A DNA stretch of 64,000 nt from Sphingomonas caseinilytica (GTDB taxonomy: Bacteria; Pseudomonadota; Alphaproteobacteria; Sphingomonadales; Sphingomonadaceae), in the NCBI RefSeq assembly GCF_023516455.1, contig NZ_JAMGBA010000001.1:1240001-1304000 (forward strand). The letters run 5' to 3'. Below, in pieces: positions 35,572 to 44,877 of the stretch. The position numbers and the translations under genes were made by a program. The notes below the pieces were generated by a model. That model worked only from the letters and a program-made list of their open reading frames with translations. It ran no database searches and was not told where the DNA came from. Within the stretch, counting starts at the first letter, position 1, and each line of letters starts with the position of its first letter.

Positions 35572-36374
35572 CACACCACGCTGATGTCGGGCGCGTCCTC
35601 GGCCTTCATGCCGACGACGTTATAGCCCGCGTCGACGTGGTGGATCTCGCCCGTGACGCCGGCCGCCAGGTCAGACAGCAGGTAGAGTCCGGCGCCGCCG
35701 ACATCCTCGATCGTGACGTTGCGGCGAAGCGGCGAGTTATATTCGTTCCACTTCATGATGTAGCGGAAATCGCCGATTCCGCTGGCGGCAAGCGTCTTGA
35801 TCGGACCGGCGCTGATCGCGTTGACGCGGATCGCTTCCGGACCGAGGTCCGCCGCCAGATATTTGACGCTGGTTTCCAGGGCGGCCTTGGCGACGCCCAT
35901 CACATTGTAATGAGGAATGACCTTTTCCGCGCCATAATAGGAAAGAGTCAGCAGCGACCCGCCCTCTTTCATCATCGCCCTGGCCCGCTGGGCGACGGCG
36001 ACGAAGCTGTAGACAGAGATGTTCATCGTCATCAGGAAGTTGTCGAGGCTGGTGTCGACATAGCCGCCGCGAAGCTCGTTCTTGTCGGAAAAGCCAATCG
36101 CATGGACGACGAAGTCGAGGCCGTCCCAGCGCTTCTTCAGATCGTCGAACGCCTGGTCCAGCGCCGCCATGTCGCTGACGTCGCAGTCGATCAGCAGGTC
36201 GCTGCCAAGCTGCTCGGCCAGTGGGCGCACCCGCTTCTCAAGCGCTTCGCCCTGATAGCTGAACGCCAGCTCCGCGCCCTGGTCGCGAAGCGCCTTGGCG
36301 ATTCCCCAGGCCAGAGATCGGTCGTTCGCGAGTCCCATGATGAGGCCGCGCTTTCCCGACATCAAACCGCCCAT
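35571..36374 (-). CDS. fabI: Enoyl-[acyl-carrier-protein] reductase FabI
   Basis: 267-residue NADH-dependent enoyl-ACP reductase, last step of the fatty-acid elongation cycle. Begins MGGLMSGKRGLIMGLAND. Catalytic Y156 and K163 fall at the same positions as in the E. coli enzyme (P-H-Y-N-V-M-G-V-A-K). Ends in A-P-D-I-S-V-V. Its TGA overlaps the acyP start. Confidence 0.95.
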   Translation of the reverse strand: MGGLMSGKRGLIMGLANDRSLAWGIAKALRDQGAELAFSYQGEALEKRVRPLAEQLGSDLLIDCDVSDMAALDQAFDDLKKRWDGLDFVVHAIGFSDKNELRGGYVDTSLDNFLMTMNISVYSFVAVAQRARAMMKEGGSLLTLSYYGAEKVIPHYNVMGVAKAALETSVKYLAADLGPEAIRVNAISAGPIKTLAASGIGDFRYIMKWNEYNSPLRRNVTIEDVGGAGLYLLSDLAAGVTGEIHHVDAGYNVVGMKAEDAPDISVV

Positions 36375-36377
36375 TGG

Positions 36378-37409
36378 CTATACCCCTCTTTCCCCGCGCT
36401 GTTCGCGCAATCTGTCTTCTTCCGGGGCCGGTTCCTCTACCGGCACTTCATCCCGGTACGGCCCTTCATATATTTCGCCCCTTAGCGCCTTTCCGCCCGG
36501 CTCGACTAGGGCGGCGTTGAGTTCCGCTCCCGCAACGACGCCAAGGCCGATGACGAAGAAGAACAGCAGCGCGACCATGACCCCGGCGAGGCTGCCGTAG
36601 GTCATCTCGTACCCCCCGAAGAAGCCGATGACGTCCGGTAGAAGCTCTACTGTCAGCAGCCACCAGACCGTGACGACGAATGCGCCGGGCCATTTGCGGC
36701 ACTCGATCGTTCGGTAGCGCGCCGGCGTGAGGACCAGGAAGATGATGTAGAAGGTCGCGAACAGCGTCACCGCCGGGACGATCTTGTAGAAACCAAGGCG
36801 CCTCCCGATCCCTTCGGAAAAGGGCAGCGCCTCAACCACGAAATGGTGGGCGGACGAGAGGAAGACGGAAACGCCGAACGCAGTCATCAGAAGGATGACC
36901 GATCCCAGGGTGATGGCCATCGCCGCTAGCCGATATTGCCAAAAGCTAGCCGAATATTTGACGCCGTAGGCGCGGCGCAGGATGTCGCGGATCGTCTCGA
37001 TAAAGCTTGCGGCGGTCCACAGGCCGACAGCGGCGCCGAACCACAGCAGCATTCCGGAGCGCCCTTCGAGCACTTCCGTCACCGGGTTGGCAAGGACACT
37101 GGCAACGTCGGACGGAAGCCGGCCGAGGATCGCCTTGACCGCCAATGCCGTATCCTCGGTCCGCCCCAGCAGCCGCGCAATGGCCGCGGCCAGGATGAAG
37201 AAGGGAAATAGCGCGAGAAGCGACAGATAGGCGAGATTACCGGCGTGGATGAACCCATCGTCGTAAAGGCCGATGCCGACCCGCTTGGCGACGATCAGGG
37301 GCCGAATTTCACGCTTGGCCCGCTCGATCGCCGCCTTGCCGAAGCGGGCGCGCAGACGAGCCATGCGCTTGCGTCGTGCTTCGGGCGATTGCGGGTGATA
37401 TTCCTTCAT
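36378..37409 (-). CDS. YihY/BrkB family inner-membrane protein
   Basis: 343-residue protein with a basic N terminus, about six hydrophobic helices (e.g. N-L-A-Y-L-S-L-L-A-L-F-P-F-F-I, L-F-F-F-V-I-G-L-G) and the family signature G-S-L-A-G-V-M-V-A-L-L. Acidic, charged tail E-E-P-A-P-E-E-D. Once mis-named ribonuclease BN; function unknown, perhaps transport or envelope. It lies 3 bp upstream of fabI and on the same strand. Confidence 0.88.
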   Translation of the reverse strand: MKEYHPQSPEARRKRMARLRARFGKAAIERAKREIRPLIVAKRVGIGLYDDGFIHAGNLAYLSLLALFPFFILAAAIARLLGRTEDTALAVKAILGRLPSDVASVLANPVTEVLEGRSGMLLWFGAAVGLWTAASFIETIRDILRRAYGVKYSASFWQYRLAAMAITLGSVILLMTAFGVSVFLSSAHHFVVEALPFSEGIGRRLGFYKIVPAVTLFATFYIIFLVLTPARYRTIECRKWPGAFVVTVWWLLTVELLPDVIGFFGGYEMTYGSLAGVMVALLFFFVIGLGVVAGAELNAALVEPGGKALRGEIYEGPYRDEVPVEEPAPEEDRLREQRGERGV

Positions 37410-37435
37410 TCAGCCGCCTTGTCGTTCTGGGGGCG

Positions 37436-38389
37436 CTAAACCCCTAGCGAAGCCCTCGGGTTGCCGCCGCCTTCCCAATTTTCGGCAAACTGATGCAGTG
37501 CATCGTCTTGTGCGGGAAGGTCGATCGCAAGCTGGATCAACAGGTCGCCTCGATTGCCGTCCTTGCCGGTAAAGCCCCGTCCCTTGATCCTCAGCTGCTT
37601 ACCCGACGTCGAGCCCTTGGGAACCGTCAGCATCACGGGGCCCTCTGGTGTCGGAACCTTGACCTTGCCGCCGAGCACAGCCTCCTTCAGCGTGATGGGC
37701 AAGGTCAGGCGGATATTCTTACCCTCTCGAGTGTAGAAAGGGTGGGCGCCGATCTCGATCGTGACGATTGCGTCGCCTCGTCCGCCCTGCCCTTCCTGAC
37801 CCTGGCCGGAGAGGCGGATCTTGGTGCCGTCTTCGACCCCCTTTGGGAGCTTGAGATCGATGGTCCGGCCACCCGACAGCGTAACTCGCTGCTCCTTGAG
37901 TGTTGCAGCATCGACGAAGGCCACTTTTAGCCGATAGGCGCTGTCGGCTCCCTTTTGCGGTGCCCTAGCCCTGCCGAATCCGCCAAACGGGCCGCCGCTG
38001 CCCGCCCCGCGCCGACCCGAAGTGGCGGCACCGAACAGTCCCTCGAACAGGTCGGAAAGATCGGCGGTATCGCCCGAGAAGCCTCCGGGGAAACCTTCGT
38101 AACCACCTGCTGCCCCGCCAGGCCTGGAGCGCGCACCGCCGCCGAAACCACCGCCGAACGGGATTCGCGGATTGCCGTCCTCGTCGATTTCGCCCCGGTC
38201 ATATTGGGCGCGCTTGTCCTTGTCGGACAGCAGGTCATAGGCCTTGGTAACCTGGGCGAAGCGTTCCGCCGACTTGGGATTGTCCTTGTTGCGGTCCGGG
38301 TGCAGCTGCTTGGCAAGGCTGCGATAAGCCTTTTTGATTTCGGCTTCGCTTGCCCCGCGATTGACGCCCAGCTGCTGATACAGGTCCAT
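37436..38389 (-). CDS. DnaJ-family co-chaperone (CbpA-like, no zinc finger)
   Basis: 317-residue J-domain protein. J domain about 1-70 with H-P-D (L-H-P-D-R-N-K), a G/F-rich linker (75-140, many G-G-F-G), then two C-terminal peptide-binding domains ([24 protein letters not shown]). The CXXCXGXG zinc fingers of DnaJ are absent, so it is a type II/CbpA-like partner of DnaK. ATG at 38389 (MDLYQQLG). Confidence 0.92.
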   Translation of the reverse strand: MDLYQQLGVNRGASEAEIKKAYRSLAKQLHPDRNKDNPKSAERFAQVTKAYDLLSDKDKRAQYDRGEIDEDGNPRIPFGGGFGGGARSRPGGAAGGYEGFPGGFSGDTADLSDLFEGLFGAATSGRRGAGSGGPFGGFGRARAPQKGADSAYRLKVAFVDAATLKEQRVTLSGGRTIDLKLPKGVEDGTKIRLSGQGQEGQGGRGDAIVTIEIGAHPFYTREGKNIRLTLPITLKEAVLGGKVKVPTPEGPVMLTVPKGSTSGKQLRIKGRGFTGKDGNRGDLLIQLAIDLPAQDDALHQFAENWEGGGNPRASLGV

Positions 38390-38485
38390 TCGTTTCCCTT
38401 CGCGCCCCCGTTTCAATGCCCGGCCCGCCGCCGTCAAGCGTCACGGAGCCTCGACAGGTTGGCGGCAACCGGGCAAATGCGCCGC

Positions 38486-39067
38486 ATGGCCGACGATCCC
38501 ATTGCCCTTTTCGACAGCTGGTTTGCGGAGGCGAAGGCTTCCGAGATCAATGATCCCGATGCGATGGCCCTGGCGACGGCCGACAAGGATGGCGATCCCA
38601 GCGTCCGAATGGTCCTTCTGAAAGGCCATGGGCCCGACGGTTTTGTTTTCTACACGAATGAGGACAGCAACAAGGGCCAGGACCTTGCGGAGAACCCGAA
38701 CGCGGCCCTGCTTTTCCACTGGAAGTCGTTGCGGCGCCAGGTGCGAGTAGAAGGCTGGGTCGAGCGAGTATCCGACGACGAGGCCAACGCATATTTCGCC
38801 ACGCGGTCGAGGGAATCGCAACTAGGCGCCTGGGCCTCCGACCAATCGAGTCCACTCCCCGATCGTGCCACGTTTGAGGACCGTTACGAGCAGGTGAAGC
38901 AACGGTTCGAAGGCGAGGCCGTGCCGCGGCCATCGAATTGGGGCGGATATCGCGTGCTGCCGCTGGTCATGGAATTCTGGCAGGACCGCGAACACCGGCT
39001 GCATGAGCGCCGCCTGTTCCTCGCTCAGGAGGACGGCAGCTGGATCGAAGGGCTGCTCTATCCATGA
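38486..39067 (+). CDS. pdxH: Pyridoxamine 5'-phosphate oxidase
   Basis: 193-residue FMN enzyme that makes pyridoxal 5'-phosphate from PNP/PMP. Motifs: A-M-A-L-A-T-A-D-K-D-G, S-V-R-M-V-L-L-K-G, F-Y-T-N, R-Q-V-R-V-E-G-W-V, and the C-terminal R-L-H-E-R-R-L-F with the final L-L-Y-P. An ATG nine bases earlier is possible. The stop overlaps the next ATG by 4 bp. Confidence 0.93.
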   Translation: MADDPIALFDSWFAEAKASEINDPDAMALATADKDGDPSVRMVLLKGHGPDGFVFYTNEDSNKGQDLAENPNAALLFHWKSLRRQVRVEGWVERVSDDEANAYFATRSRESQLGAWASDQSSPLPDRATFEDRYEQVKQRFEGEAVPRPSNWGGYRVLPLVMEFWQDREHRLHERRLFLAQEDGSWIEGLLYP

Positions 39068-40047
39068 GCGGCGCCCACCATCATCACGCCCACGGCCATG
39101 GAAACCACCATCATGGTCACGGCCATCACCATGCCGAGCGGGCCTCGCTGACGGCCAGAGCGGCGCTTGCCAGCATTACCATGGCGCTGTTCCTGGTCGC
39201 GCTGAAGACCTGGGCCAGCTGGGACACGGGTTCGGTGGCGATGCTGGGATCACTCGCCGACACTACGCTGGATTTCATCGCCAGCCTGATCACCTTCCTT
39301 GGCGTCCGCTGGGCGGCGATGCCGGCCGACGAGGAGCATCGTTACGGCCACGGCAAGGCAGAGGCGCTGGCCGCGCTAACGCAGGTGACCCTCATCACCG
39401 TTTCCGCAGTCGGAATCGCCTGGCGGGCATTCGACCGGCTGCAGAGCGGGGCGCCGACCCAGGGCCTTGAACTGGGCATCGGCGTGTCGATCATCGCAAT
39501 GGTCGCGACCCTCGGACTGCTCGCCTATCAGCGTTACGTCATCAAGCGGACCGGATCTGTCGCGATCCTGACCGATCACGTTCACTACCAGACCGATGTC
39601 CTCCTGAACCTGTCGGTCATCGGCGCACTGGTCCTGGACCAGATTCTTGGCTGGCGTCTCGCCGATCCTCTGTTCGGTTTCGCCATCGCAGGCTGGCTGA
39701 TGTACGGCGCCTGGGGCGCCGCAAGCCACTCGGTCGACCAGCTGATGGACCGCGAATGGCCCGAGGAGGAGCGCGAAGCGTTCATCGCGGCGGCGCAGGA
39801 GTATCCCGAGCTGGCCGGACTCCATGACCTCAGAACCCGGACGTCGGGCGCCCACCGCTTCGTCCAGTTCCATGTCTGGGTGCCCGGCGACTGGACGGTG
39901 ACGGAGGCGCATGACCGGATGGATGCAGTGGAGGAAAAGCTGCAGCATCGCTTCCCGCGGACCGAAATCATCATTCACCTGGACCCCGAGGGCCATACCG
40001 ACCGCGAGGGAATCCTGCCCAAGCATTTGACGGAGAGCGCGCGATGA
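39064..40047 (+). CDS. Cation diffusion facilitator, His-rich N terminus
   Basis: 327-residue divalent metal exporter (Zn/Fe/Cd class, FieF-like). The N terminus carries about a dozen histidines within 23 residues (H-H-H-H-A-H-G-H-G-N-H-H-H-G-H-G-H-H-H), a metal-sensing tail. Six TM helices with the metal-site pattern D-T-T-L-D in TM2 and H-x-x-x-D (H-Y-Q-T-D) in TM5, then a cytoplasmic C-terminal domain. ATGA overlaps with both pdxH and the PhzF gene. Confidence 0.92.
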   Translation: MSGAHHHHAHGHGNHHHGHGHHHAERASLTARAALASITMALFLVALKTWASWDTGSVAMLGSLADTTLDFIASLITFLGVRWAAMPADEEHRYGHGKAEALAALTQVTLITVSAVGIAWRAFDRLQSGAPTQGLELGIGVSIIAMVATLGLLAYQRYVIKRTGSVAILTDHVHYQTDVLLNLSVIGALVLDQILGWRLADPLFGFAIAGWLMYGAWGAASHSVDQLMDREWPEEEREAFIAAAQEYPELAGLHDLRTRTSGAHRFVQFHVWVPGDWTVTEAHDRMDAVEEKLQHRFPRTEIIIHLDPEGHTDREGILPKHLTESAR

Positions 40048-40835
40048 CTCCGCATCCCATTTTCCAGGTCGATGCCTTTGCCGAGAAGCCCTTTGCAGGA
40101 AATCCTGCGGCCGTGATGCCGCTCGATCATTGGCTGCCGGAAGATGTGATGCAGGCGATCGCGGCGGAGAATAATCTCAGCGAAACGGCCTTTACCGTGC
40201 CGAGCGACCGTGACGACGCCGATTATGACCTTCGCTGGTTCACACCGGCGGTCGAGGTACCGCTTTGCGGCCATGCGACCTTGGCTGCCGGTCACATATT
40301 GATGCACGGGCAACAGGTTCGCTTTTCGACCAAGTCCGGAGTGCTCATCGTCGCTCGCGACGAGGAAGATCCCGGCTTGCTGAAACTGGACCTACCAGCT
40401 GCGCCGCTAAAGCAAGTGTCGGAACCGGAAGTTTGCAAGGCGCTGGGCCTATCGGATCGTCCCTTGTGGTTCGCCGAAGGCTGCAACGACAGCGTCATCG
40501 TCGCCGTCGACAGCGAATCCGAAGTGCGAGCGGTCGCGCCCGACTTCACGGCGCTCGGCAAAATCCACCGCATGGCGATCGTGACGGCGCCCGGCGACAA
40601 GCAAGACATCGCCAGCCGGGTGTTCGTCCCTTACGCGGGGATCGATGAGGATCCGGTGACCGGATCCGCCCATGCCGCCCTTGTGCCCTTCTGGGCCGAA
40701 CGCCTGGGCAGGAACCGCTTCACTGCGCTTCAGGCAAGCAAGCGGACCGGCCTGCTGGAGTGCGAGTTGCGCGGCGATCGGGTGATCCTCGGCGGCCACG
40801 CAGTCACGGTGATCGAGGGCTACTTCCAGCTTTAG
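40044..40835 (+). CDS. PhzF-family epimerase/isomerase-like protein
   Basis: 263-residue diaminopimelate-epimerase-like fold. Motifs: Q-V-D-A-F at the start, G-N-P-A-A-V, N-N-L-S-E-T-A-F with the family's catalytic Glu, L-R-W-F-T-P-A-V-E-V-P-L-C-G-H-A-T-L-A, and the late D-E-D-P-V-T-G-S-A-H. Most members have no known substrate; this one is not in a phenazine locus. Part of the pdxH-CDF operon by ATGA overlap. Confidence 0.88.
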   Translation: MTPHPIFQVDAFAEKPFAGNPAAVMPLDHWLPEDVMQAIAAENNLSETAFTVPSDRDDADYDLRWFTPAVEVPLCGHATLAAGHILMHGQQVRFSTKSGVLIVARDEEDPGLLKLDLPAAPLKQVSEPEVCKALGLSDRPLWFAEGCNDSVIVAVDSESEVRAVAPDFTALGKIHRMAIVTAPGDKQDIASRVFVPYAGIDEDPVTGSAHAALVPFWAERLGRNRFTALQASKRTGLLECELRGDRVILGGHAVTVIEGYFQL

Positions 40836-41222
40836 CTAGCGCCCGCGGCTCCAGATCAGGCTGTCGACCAGCCAGCTTCCATCGCGCTCGGTCAGGGTGG
40901 ACGTAACGACTCCATCCACGTGGAAATCGGCGTCGGAGAGCCTGCCATTCAGATGCCCGGGGGCGACGACATAGGCCCTGTCGCCGGACACTTGTACGTC
41001 GGCAACGTCGAGACTTAGCGAAGCATGGAGGCGGTTGCGGGCATTTGCGAGACGCCGGAACCATTGCTCGGCCTCGTCGCGGCCTGCCCTTTGGAATGGG
41101 GCAACGTCATCGATGATGACTACATTTTCGCTCATTGCCGAAAGGCCGGCGCTATTCTCTCCGCTATTCATGGCGTCGATTACATGGCGCAGCGCGCTCA
41201 AGGCAGCTTCGTTTTCCGACAT
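40836..41222 (-). CDS. SnoaL-like (NTF2 fold) protein
   Basis: 128-residue protein with the cone-shaped fold: A-L-R-H-V-I-D-A-M-N-S-G-E, V-V-I-I-D-D-V-A-P-F-Q-R-A-G-R, then F-H-V-D-G-V-V-T-S-T-L-T-E and a final W. No signal peptide. The ATG at 41222 has AGGAG-like bases upstream and gives the family N terminus; the upstream frame is cysteine-rich and unlike it. Its stop abuts the PhzF stop. Confidence 0.75.
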   Translation of the reverse strand: MSENEAALSALRHVIDAMNSGENSAGLSAMSENVVIIDDVAPFQRAGRDEAEQWFRRLANARNRLHASLSLDVADVQVSGDRAYVVAPGHLNGRLSDADFHVDGVVTSTLTERDGSWLVDSLIWSRGR

Positions 41223-41328
41223 GACGGGCTCCTGGCAGCAGCCGCTAGCATGGAGTCGTGATTGTTCGGCGCAATCGGGGAAAGCCCGATAGGTCGCCAT
41301 TACCGATCCGAGCCGCTAGGGGCGGCAG

Positions 41329-42522
41329 ATGCCGGCAACTCGCCACTTCGATGCAATCATTATCGGTGCCGGTGCGGCGGGGATGTTTTGCGCGGCGCTC
41401 GCCGGACAGGGTGGTCGCCGCATCCTCCTTATCGATCATTCGCCAGAACCGGGCAGAAAGATCCTGATATCGGGCGGAGGTCGATGCAACTTTACGAACA
41501 TCGGCGCTTCGGCCGCCAATTTCCTGTCCGCCAACCCGCACTTCGCCAAGTCGGCGCTCGGGCGATTTACCCCTGCGGATTTCATTGCTCTGGTCGATCG
41601 TCATCGCATCGCCTGGCACGAAAAGACGCTCGGGCAGCTATTCTGCGATGGCTCTTCAAAACAAATCGTCGCGATGTTGCTGGACGAATGTGCCGAAGGC
41701 GGTGTTGAAACCGCATTCGGCCAAGCGGCAACGGTCGACCATCGCGACGGCCACTTCCATGCCAGTTTCGGTCAATCGGAGGCAAAGGCACCCGCTTTGG
41801 TGCTCGCGAGTGGCGGCCTGTCCATTCCCAAGCTTGGCGCGACCAGCTTTGCCTATGACGTCGCGCGGCGCTTCGGTCATAAGATCGTCGAGCCGCGCCC
41901 GGCACTGGTCCCGTTGACGCTCCCTGAGGGCCAGGCCTTGTTCAAATCATTGTCGGGCGTTTCCGCGAACGTCATCGCCAGCACGGGCAAGGGGAAGTTT
42001 CGCGAAGCGGCGCTGTTTACACATCGCGGCCTGTCGGGTCCGGCTATCCTGCAGGCCTCGTCCTACTGGCGGCACGGCGAACCAGTCGCAGTCGATTTCC
42101 TTCCCGACCAGGCCGCCGGCTGGCTTCGCCAGGCAAAGCGGGAGGAGCCGAGGATATCACTTCGTCGCGCGCTCGGACGATGTCTGCCGGATCGGCTTGC
42201 CGAAACGCTTGGTGACCAGCTGAACCTTTCAGGGGAGCTTGCCAATATTCCGGACAAAGCCCTGGAAGGCGCCGAGCGTCGCCTCGGCGACTGGCATTTC
42301 ATTCCGAACGGCAGCGAAGGATTCGCCAAAGCGGAAGTAACCATCGGCGGCATCAGCACAGCCGAATTGTCATCACAGACTATGCAGTCAAAACGCGTGC
42401 CCGGCCTCTATGCGATCGGTGAAGCTGTCGACGTTACCGGCTGGCTCGGCGGTTATAATTTCCAATGGGCCTGGGCCAGCGCTCATGCCGCTGCGCAGGC
42501 GATTGCAGCGGGCGACCGCTAG
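41329..42522 (+). CDS. BaiN/RdsA-like FAD-dependent oxidoreductase
   Basis: 397-residue flavoprotein of the HI0933 family. FAD dinucleotide motif I-I-I-G-A-G-A-A-G at the start, then the typical [16 protein letters not shown], and the closing [18 protein letters not shown]. Members reduce bile-acid intermediates or are uncharacterised. It converges on mnmA (4-bp overlap). Confidence 0.9.
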   Translation: MPATRHFDAIIIGAGAAGMFCAALAGQGGRRILLIDHSPEPGRKILISGGGRCNFTNIGASAANFLSANPHFAKSALGRFTPADFIALVDRHRIAWHEKTLGQLFCDGSSKQIVAMLLDECAEGGVETAFGQAATVDHRDGHFHASFGQSEAKAPALVLASGGLSIPKLGATSFAYDVARRFGHKIVEPRPALVPLTLPEGQALFKSLSGVSANVIASTGKGKFREAALFTHRGLSGPAILQASSYWRHGEPVAVDFLPDQAAGWLRQAKREEPRISLRRALGRCLPDRLAETLGDQLNLSGELANIPDKALEGAERRLGDWHFIPNGSEGFAKAEVTIGGISTAELSSQTMQSKRVPGLYAIGEAVDVTGWLGGYNFQWAWASAHAAAQAIAAGDR

Positions 42523-43631
42523 GCAGCGACTGCTTCGTCGATCACCGCAGCTTCCGTCGCGACGATCGTCCCGCCACCGAGCAGCCGATCTCCGTCATAG
42601 AAAACGGCTGACTGGCCCGGCGCGACTCCATATTCGGGAGCGGCGAACGTCAGCCGCTCTCCGTCCCAGCTGCCCTTTACGGGCTTTGCGAGGGAACGGA
42701 CCTTGGCCTCTACCTCGACCTGATTCTCGGCCAGCCAGTTGATGCCCTCGACACGGGCCGCTGCCACCGCGAGAGCACGGCGCGGGCCGACCACCAACTT
42801 TTGTTCTTCGGGTTCGATCCGAACGACATAGAGCGGCTCCGGCTGCCCTCCGATCTCGATGCCGCGCCGCTGGCCGATGGTAAAATGGACGACGCCCTGA
42901 TGCTCGCCCAGCACGCGGCCTTCGAGGTCGACAATCTGGCCCGGCGCCGCGGTTTCCGGGCGCAGACGCTTCACAAGGCCGGCATAATCGCCGTCGGGAA
43001 CGAAGCAGATGTCCTGGCTGTCCGGCTTGTCGGCAACAACCAGGCCCGCCTCCACCGCCAGTCGGCGGGTCTCGCTTTTCGGCAAATCGCCTAGCGGAAA
43101 GCGGAGATAGTCGAGCTGGTCGCGCGTCGTGCCATAAAGAAAATAGCTCTGGTCCCGGGCCGGGTCGCGGCCCTTCCACATTTCCACGCTGCCCTCGCGC
43201 TCGACCCGGCGGACATAATGGCCGGTCGCCAGGCAATCCGCGCCGAGATCGCGCGCGAATCCGATCAGGTCTGTAAACTTCACGCCCTGGTTGCACAGGC
43301 TGCAGGGCACTGGTGTGCGTCCCTGAGCATATTCGTCGGCGAATCGGTCGATCACGCCGGTGCGGAAGCGGCTTTCGTAGTCGAGCACATAGTGCGCGAT
43401 GCCGAGCCGGTCGCAGACGGTCTTCGCATCATAAATGTCCTGGCCTGCGCAGCAGCTGCCCGAGCGCTTCACTGCTTCGCCATGATCGTAGAGCTGGAGC
43501 GTGACGCCGATGACCTCGGCGCCGGTCTTCGCGGCCAGCGCCGCCACGACGCTGCTGTCGACGCCGCCCGACATGGCGACGACGATACGGGCATCGGCTG
43601 CTGGCCGGCCAAGCTGAAAATTTATCGTCAT
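42519..43631 (-). CDS. mnmA: tRNA-specific 2-thiouridylase MnmA
   Basis: 370-residue enzyme putting sulfur on U34 of Lys, Glu and Gln tRNAs. P-loop S-G-G-V-D-S-S at 21-27, first catalytic Cys in P-C-S-L-C-N-Q, second in Q-D-I-C-F-V-P, and the late C-terminal beta barrel with [11 protein letters not shown]. Normal length. Confidence 0.96.
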   Translation of the reverse strand: MTINFQLGRPAADARIVVAMSGGVDSSVVAALAAKTGAEVIGVTLQLYDHGEAVKRSGSCCAGQDIYDAKTVCDRLGIAHYVLDYESRFRTGVIDRFADEYAQGRTPVPCSLCNQGVKFTDLIGFARDLGADCLATGHYVRRVEREGSVEMWKGRDPARDQSYFLYGTTRDQLDYLRFPLGDLPKSETRRLAVEAGLVVADKPDSQDICFVPDGDYAGLVKRLRPETAAPGQIVDLEGRVLGEHQGVVHFTIGQRRGIEIGGQPEPLYVVRIEPEEQKLVVGPRRALAVAAARVEGINWLAENQVEVEAKVRSLAKPVKGSWDGERLTFAAPEYGVAPGQSAVFYDGDRLLGGGTIVATEAAVIDEAVAA

Positions 43632-43720
43632 TTCGGATGTGTGAATCGGCAGGTCTTTACTCGAAATTCACCCTGTCCGGCTAGAGCAGGGTTCCCGGTA
43701 AGGGATGTGGGGGACGTTAA

Positions 43721-43948
43721 TTGGCACGATTCGACGGCAATCTTAAGGCTGTGGGGGAAGCGAAGCTCGACGTCGACGAGCTTCTTTCGGCCCTGTCCGG
43801 ATCATCCGGAACGGGCCGAAAGGAAAGGCAGGAGGCGATCGCCTGTTTCCTCTCGGCCAGCGAGGGGTGGATGGACGCCAAAAGCCGGTTGAAAGGCACG
43901 TTTGCCAGCGCGGTGAAGCCGTCATGGTTAACGAGCGATAAGGATTGA
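43721..43948 (+). CDS. Small hypothetical protein (75 aa, TTG start)
   Basis: 75-residue frame starting at a TTG with GGGGGA 6 nt upstream. Mostly polar and helical (K-L-D-V-D-E-L-L-S-A-L-S-G, G-W-M-D-A-K-S-R-L). No known domain. It lies between mnmA and sciP; its 3' end contains the CtrA-like ATGGTTAA. Confidence 0.5.
   Translation: MARFDGNLKAVGEAKLDVDELLSALSGSSGTGRKERQEAIACFLSASEGWMDAKSRLKGTFASAVKPSWLTSDKD
43924..43931 (-). promoter_or_regulatory. CtrA-type half-site TTAACCAT upstream of sciP
   Basis: ATGGTTAA on the plus strand, i.e. TTAACCAT on the minus, the known CtrA half-site, about 115 bp before the sciP ATG. Fits the known loop in which CtrA drives sciP. Binding not shown here. 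Confidence 0.4.
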
Positions 43949-44044
43949 TGAAGGGGAAGGTTACCGTTGTGTTTCAGACCTTCTCAACGGCTTTCAGTTA
44001 AAAATAGCCCATCGACAAAAGTTTAACGTGGTTGAGGTTTTGCA

Positions 44045-44344
44045 ATGCTCGAGAATCAGAAATTTCGTCCCGCACAGGTCATCGGCCCGCTTGGCGAACC
44101 CCTGACGCTCGACTCGCTTCCGCCGGCCAGCACGACCCGCTGGGTCGTCCGCCGCAAGGCGGAGGTTGTGGCTGCGGTTGCGGGCGGGCTGCTGACGGTC
44201 GACGAGGCCTGCGAGCGCTATACGCTGAGCCTCGAGGAGTTCACCGGCTGGCAGCGCGCGGTCGACCGTTCGGGCATGCCCGGACTGCGCGTTACCCGTA
44301 TCAAGCATTACCGCGACCAATATGAGCGCCAGCAGCGCTACTGA
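44045..44344 (+). CDS. sciP: SciP/DUF1153 CtrA inhibitor
   Basis: 99-residue protein of the SciP (DUF1153) family. Matches the Caulobacter protein in the conserved core: V-I-G-P-L-G-E-P-L-T, L-P-P-A, R-W-V-V-R-R-K-A-E-V-V-A-A-V and G-L-L-T-V-D-E-A-C-E-R-Y-T-L-S-L-E-E-F, an HTH. In Caulobacter SciP blocks CtrA-driven transcription after division. A GAATC (CcrM-type site) is at the very start of the gene. An intrinsic terminator follows. Confidence 0.92.
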   Translation: MLENQKFRPAQVIGPLGEPLTLDSLPPASTTRWVVRRKAEVVAAVAGGLLTVDEACERYTLSLEEFTGWQRAVDRSGMPGLRVTRIKHYRDQYERQQRY

Positions 44345-44378
44345 TTTCTTCGTCCGTCCCCAGCGGCGAAAACATCAA

Positions 44379-44411
44379 GGGCTCCGCAGCAGTGCGGGGC
44401 CCTTTCTTTTT
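44379..44411 (+). terminator. Rho-independent terminator after sciP
   Basis: 10-bp stem GGGCTCCGCA / TGCGGGGCCC (one G-T pair), GCAG loop, then TTTCTTTTT. Clear intrinsic terminator 34 bp after the stop. Confidence 0.85.
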
Positions 44412-44467
44412 GGCCCATCCCCGCGCTTCGTTTCACTTCCGATACTAGACTTATTCGTTCCTTTCCC

Positions 44468-44492
44468 GGAACACATTCCGGCATCATGCGTC
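44468..44492 (+). promoter_or_regulatory. EcfG-like promoter for GlsB gene
   Basis: GGAAC-N16-CGTC, one base from the general stress sigma factor EcfG consensus GGAAC-N16/17-CGTT used in alphaproteobacteria. Ends 57 bp before the GlsB ATG. Confidence 0.5.
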
Positions 44493-44549
44493 TGTGATGT
44501 CGTGAGGCGCCCCGCGTTAATGGGGGTCGCCAAAACAGGAGGGAACGCA

Positions 44550-44804
44550 ATGGGTATTATCATTTGGCTCATCGTCGGCGGCGTCGTGGGTTGGCTTGCT
44601 AGCCTCATCATGCGAACCGATGCCCAACAGGGTATCCTCATGAACATCGTCGTTGGCATTATCGGTGCTGTCCTGGCAGGATTCATACTCGGCAAGGGCA
44701 ACATCAATCAGGGCCTGACGGTTGAAACCTTCCTCTGGTCGCTGCTTGGCGCAGTCATCCTGCTTGCGGTCGTTAATCTCGTTCGCCGCGGCAGCGTGCG
44801 CTAG
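44550..44804 (+). CDS. GlsB/YeaQ/YmgE stress-response membrane protein
   Basis: 84-residue inner-membrane protein with three TM segments and glycine-rich helices (I-I-W-L-I-V-G-G-V-V-G-W-L-A, I-V-V-G-I-I-G-A-V-L-A-G-F). Family members rise in stress and stationary phase; function unknown. AGGAGGGA before the ATG. An EcfG-like promoter lies upstream, and a paralogue is encoded 0.9 kb away. Confidence 0.88.
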   Translation: MGIIIWLIVGGVVGWLASLIMRTDAQQGILMNIVVGIIGAVLAGFILGKGNINQGLTVETFLWSLLGAVILLAVVNLVRRGSVR

Positions 44805-44828
44805 ACAGAAAACCAGACGCAAATGAAG

Positions 44829-44859
44829 AAGGCCGCCCGGCACAAGCCGCGGCGGCCTT
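44829..44859. terminator. Bidirectional intrinsic terminator
   Basis: 9-bp stem AAGGCCGCC / GGCGGCCTT with a 13-nt loop, followed by ACTTTTT, between the GlsB and SIMPL genes that converge here. Confidence 0.75.
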
Positions 44860-44877
44860 ACTTTTTGGGCGCTGGGC

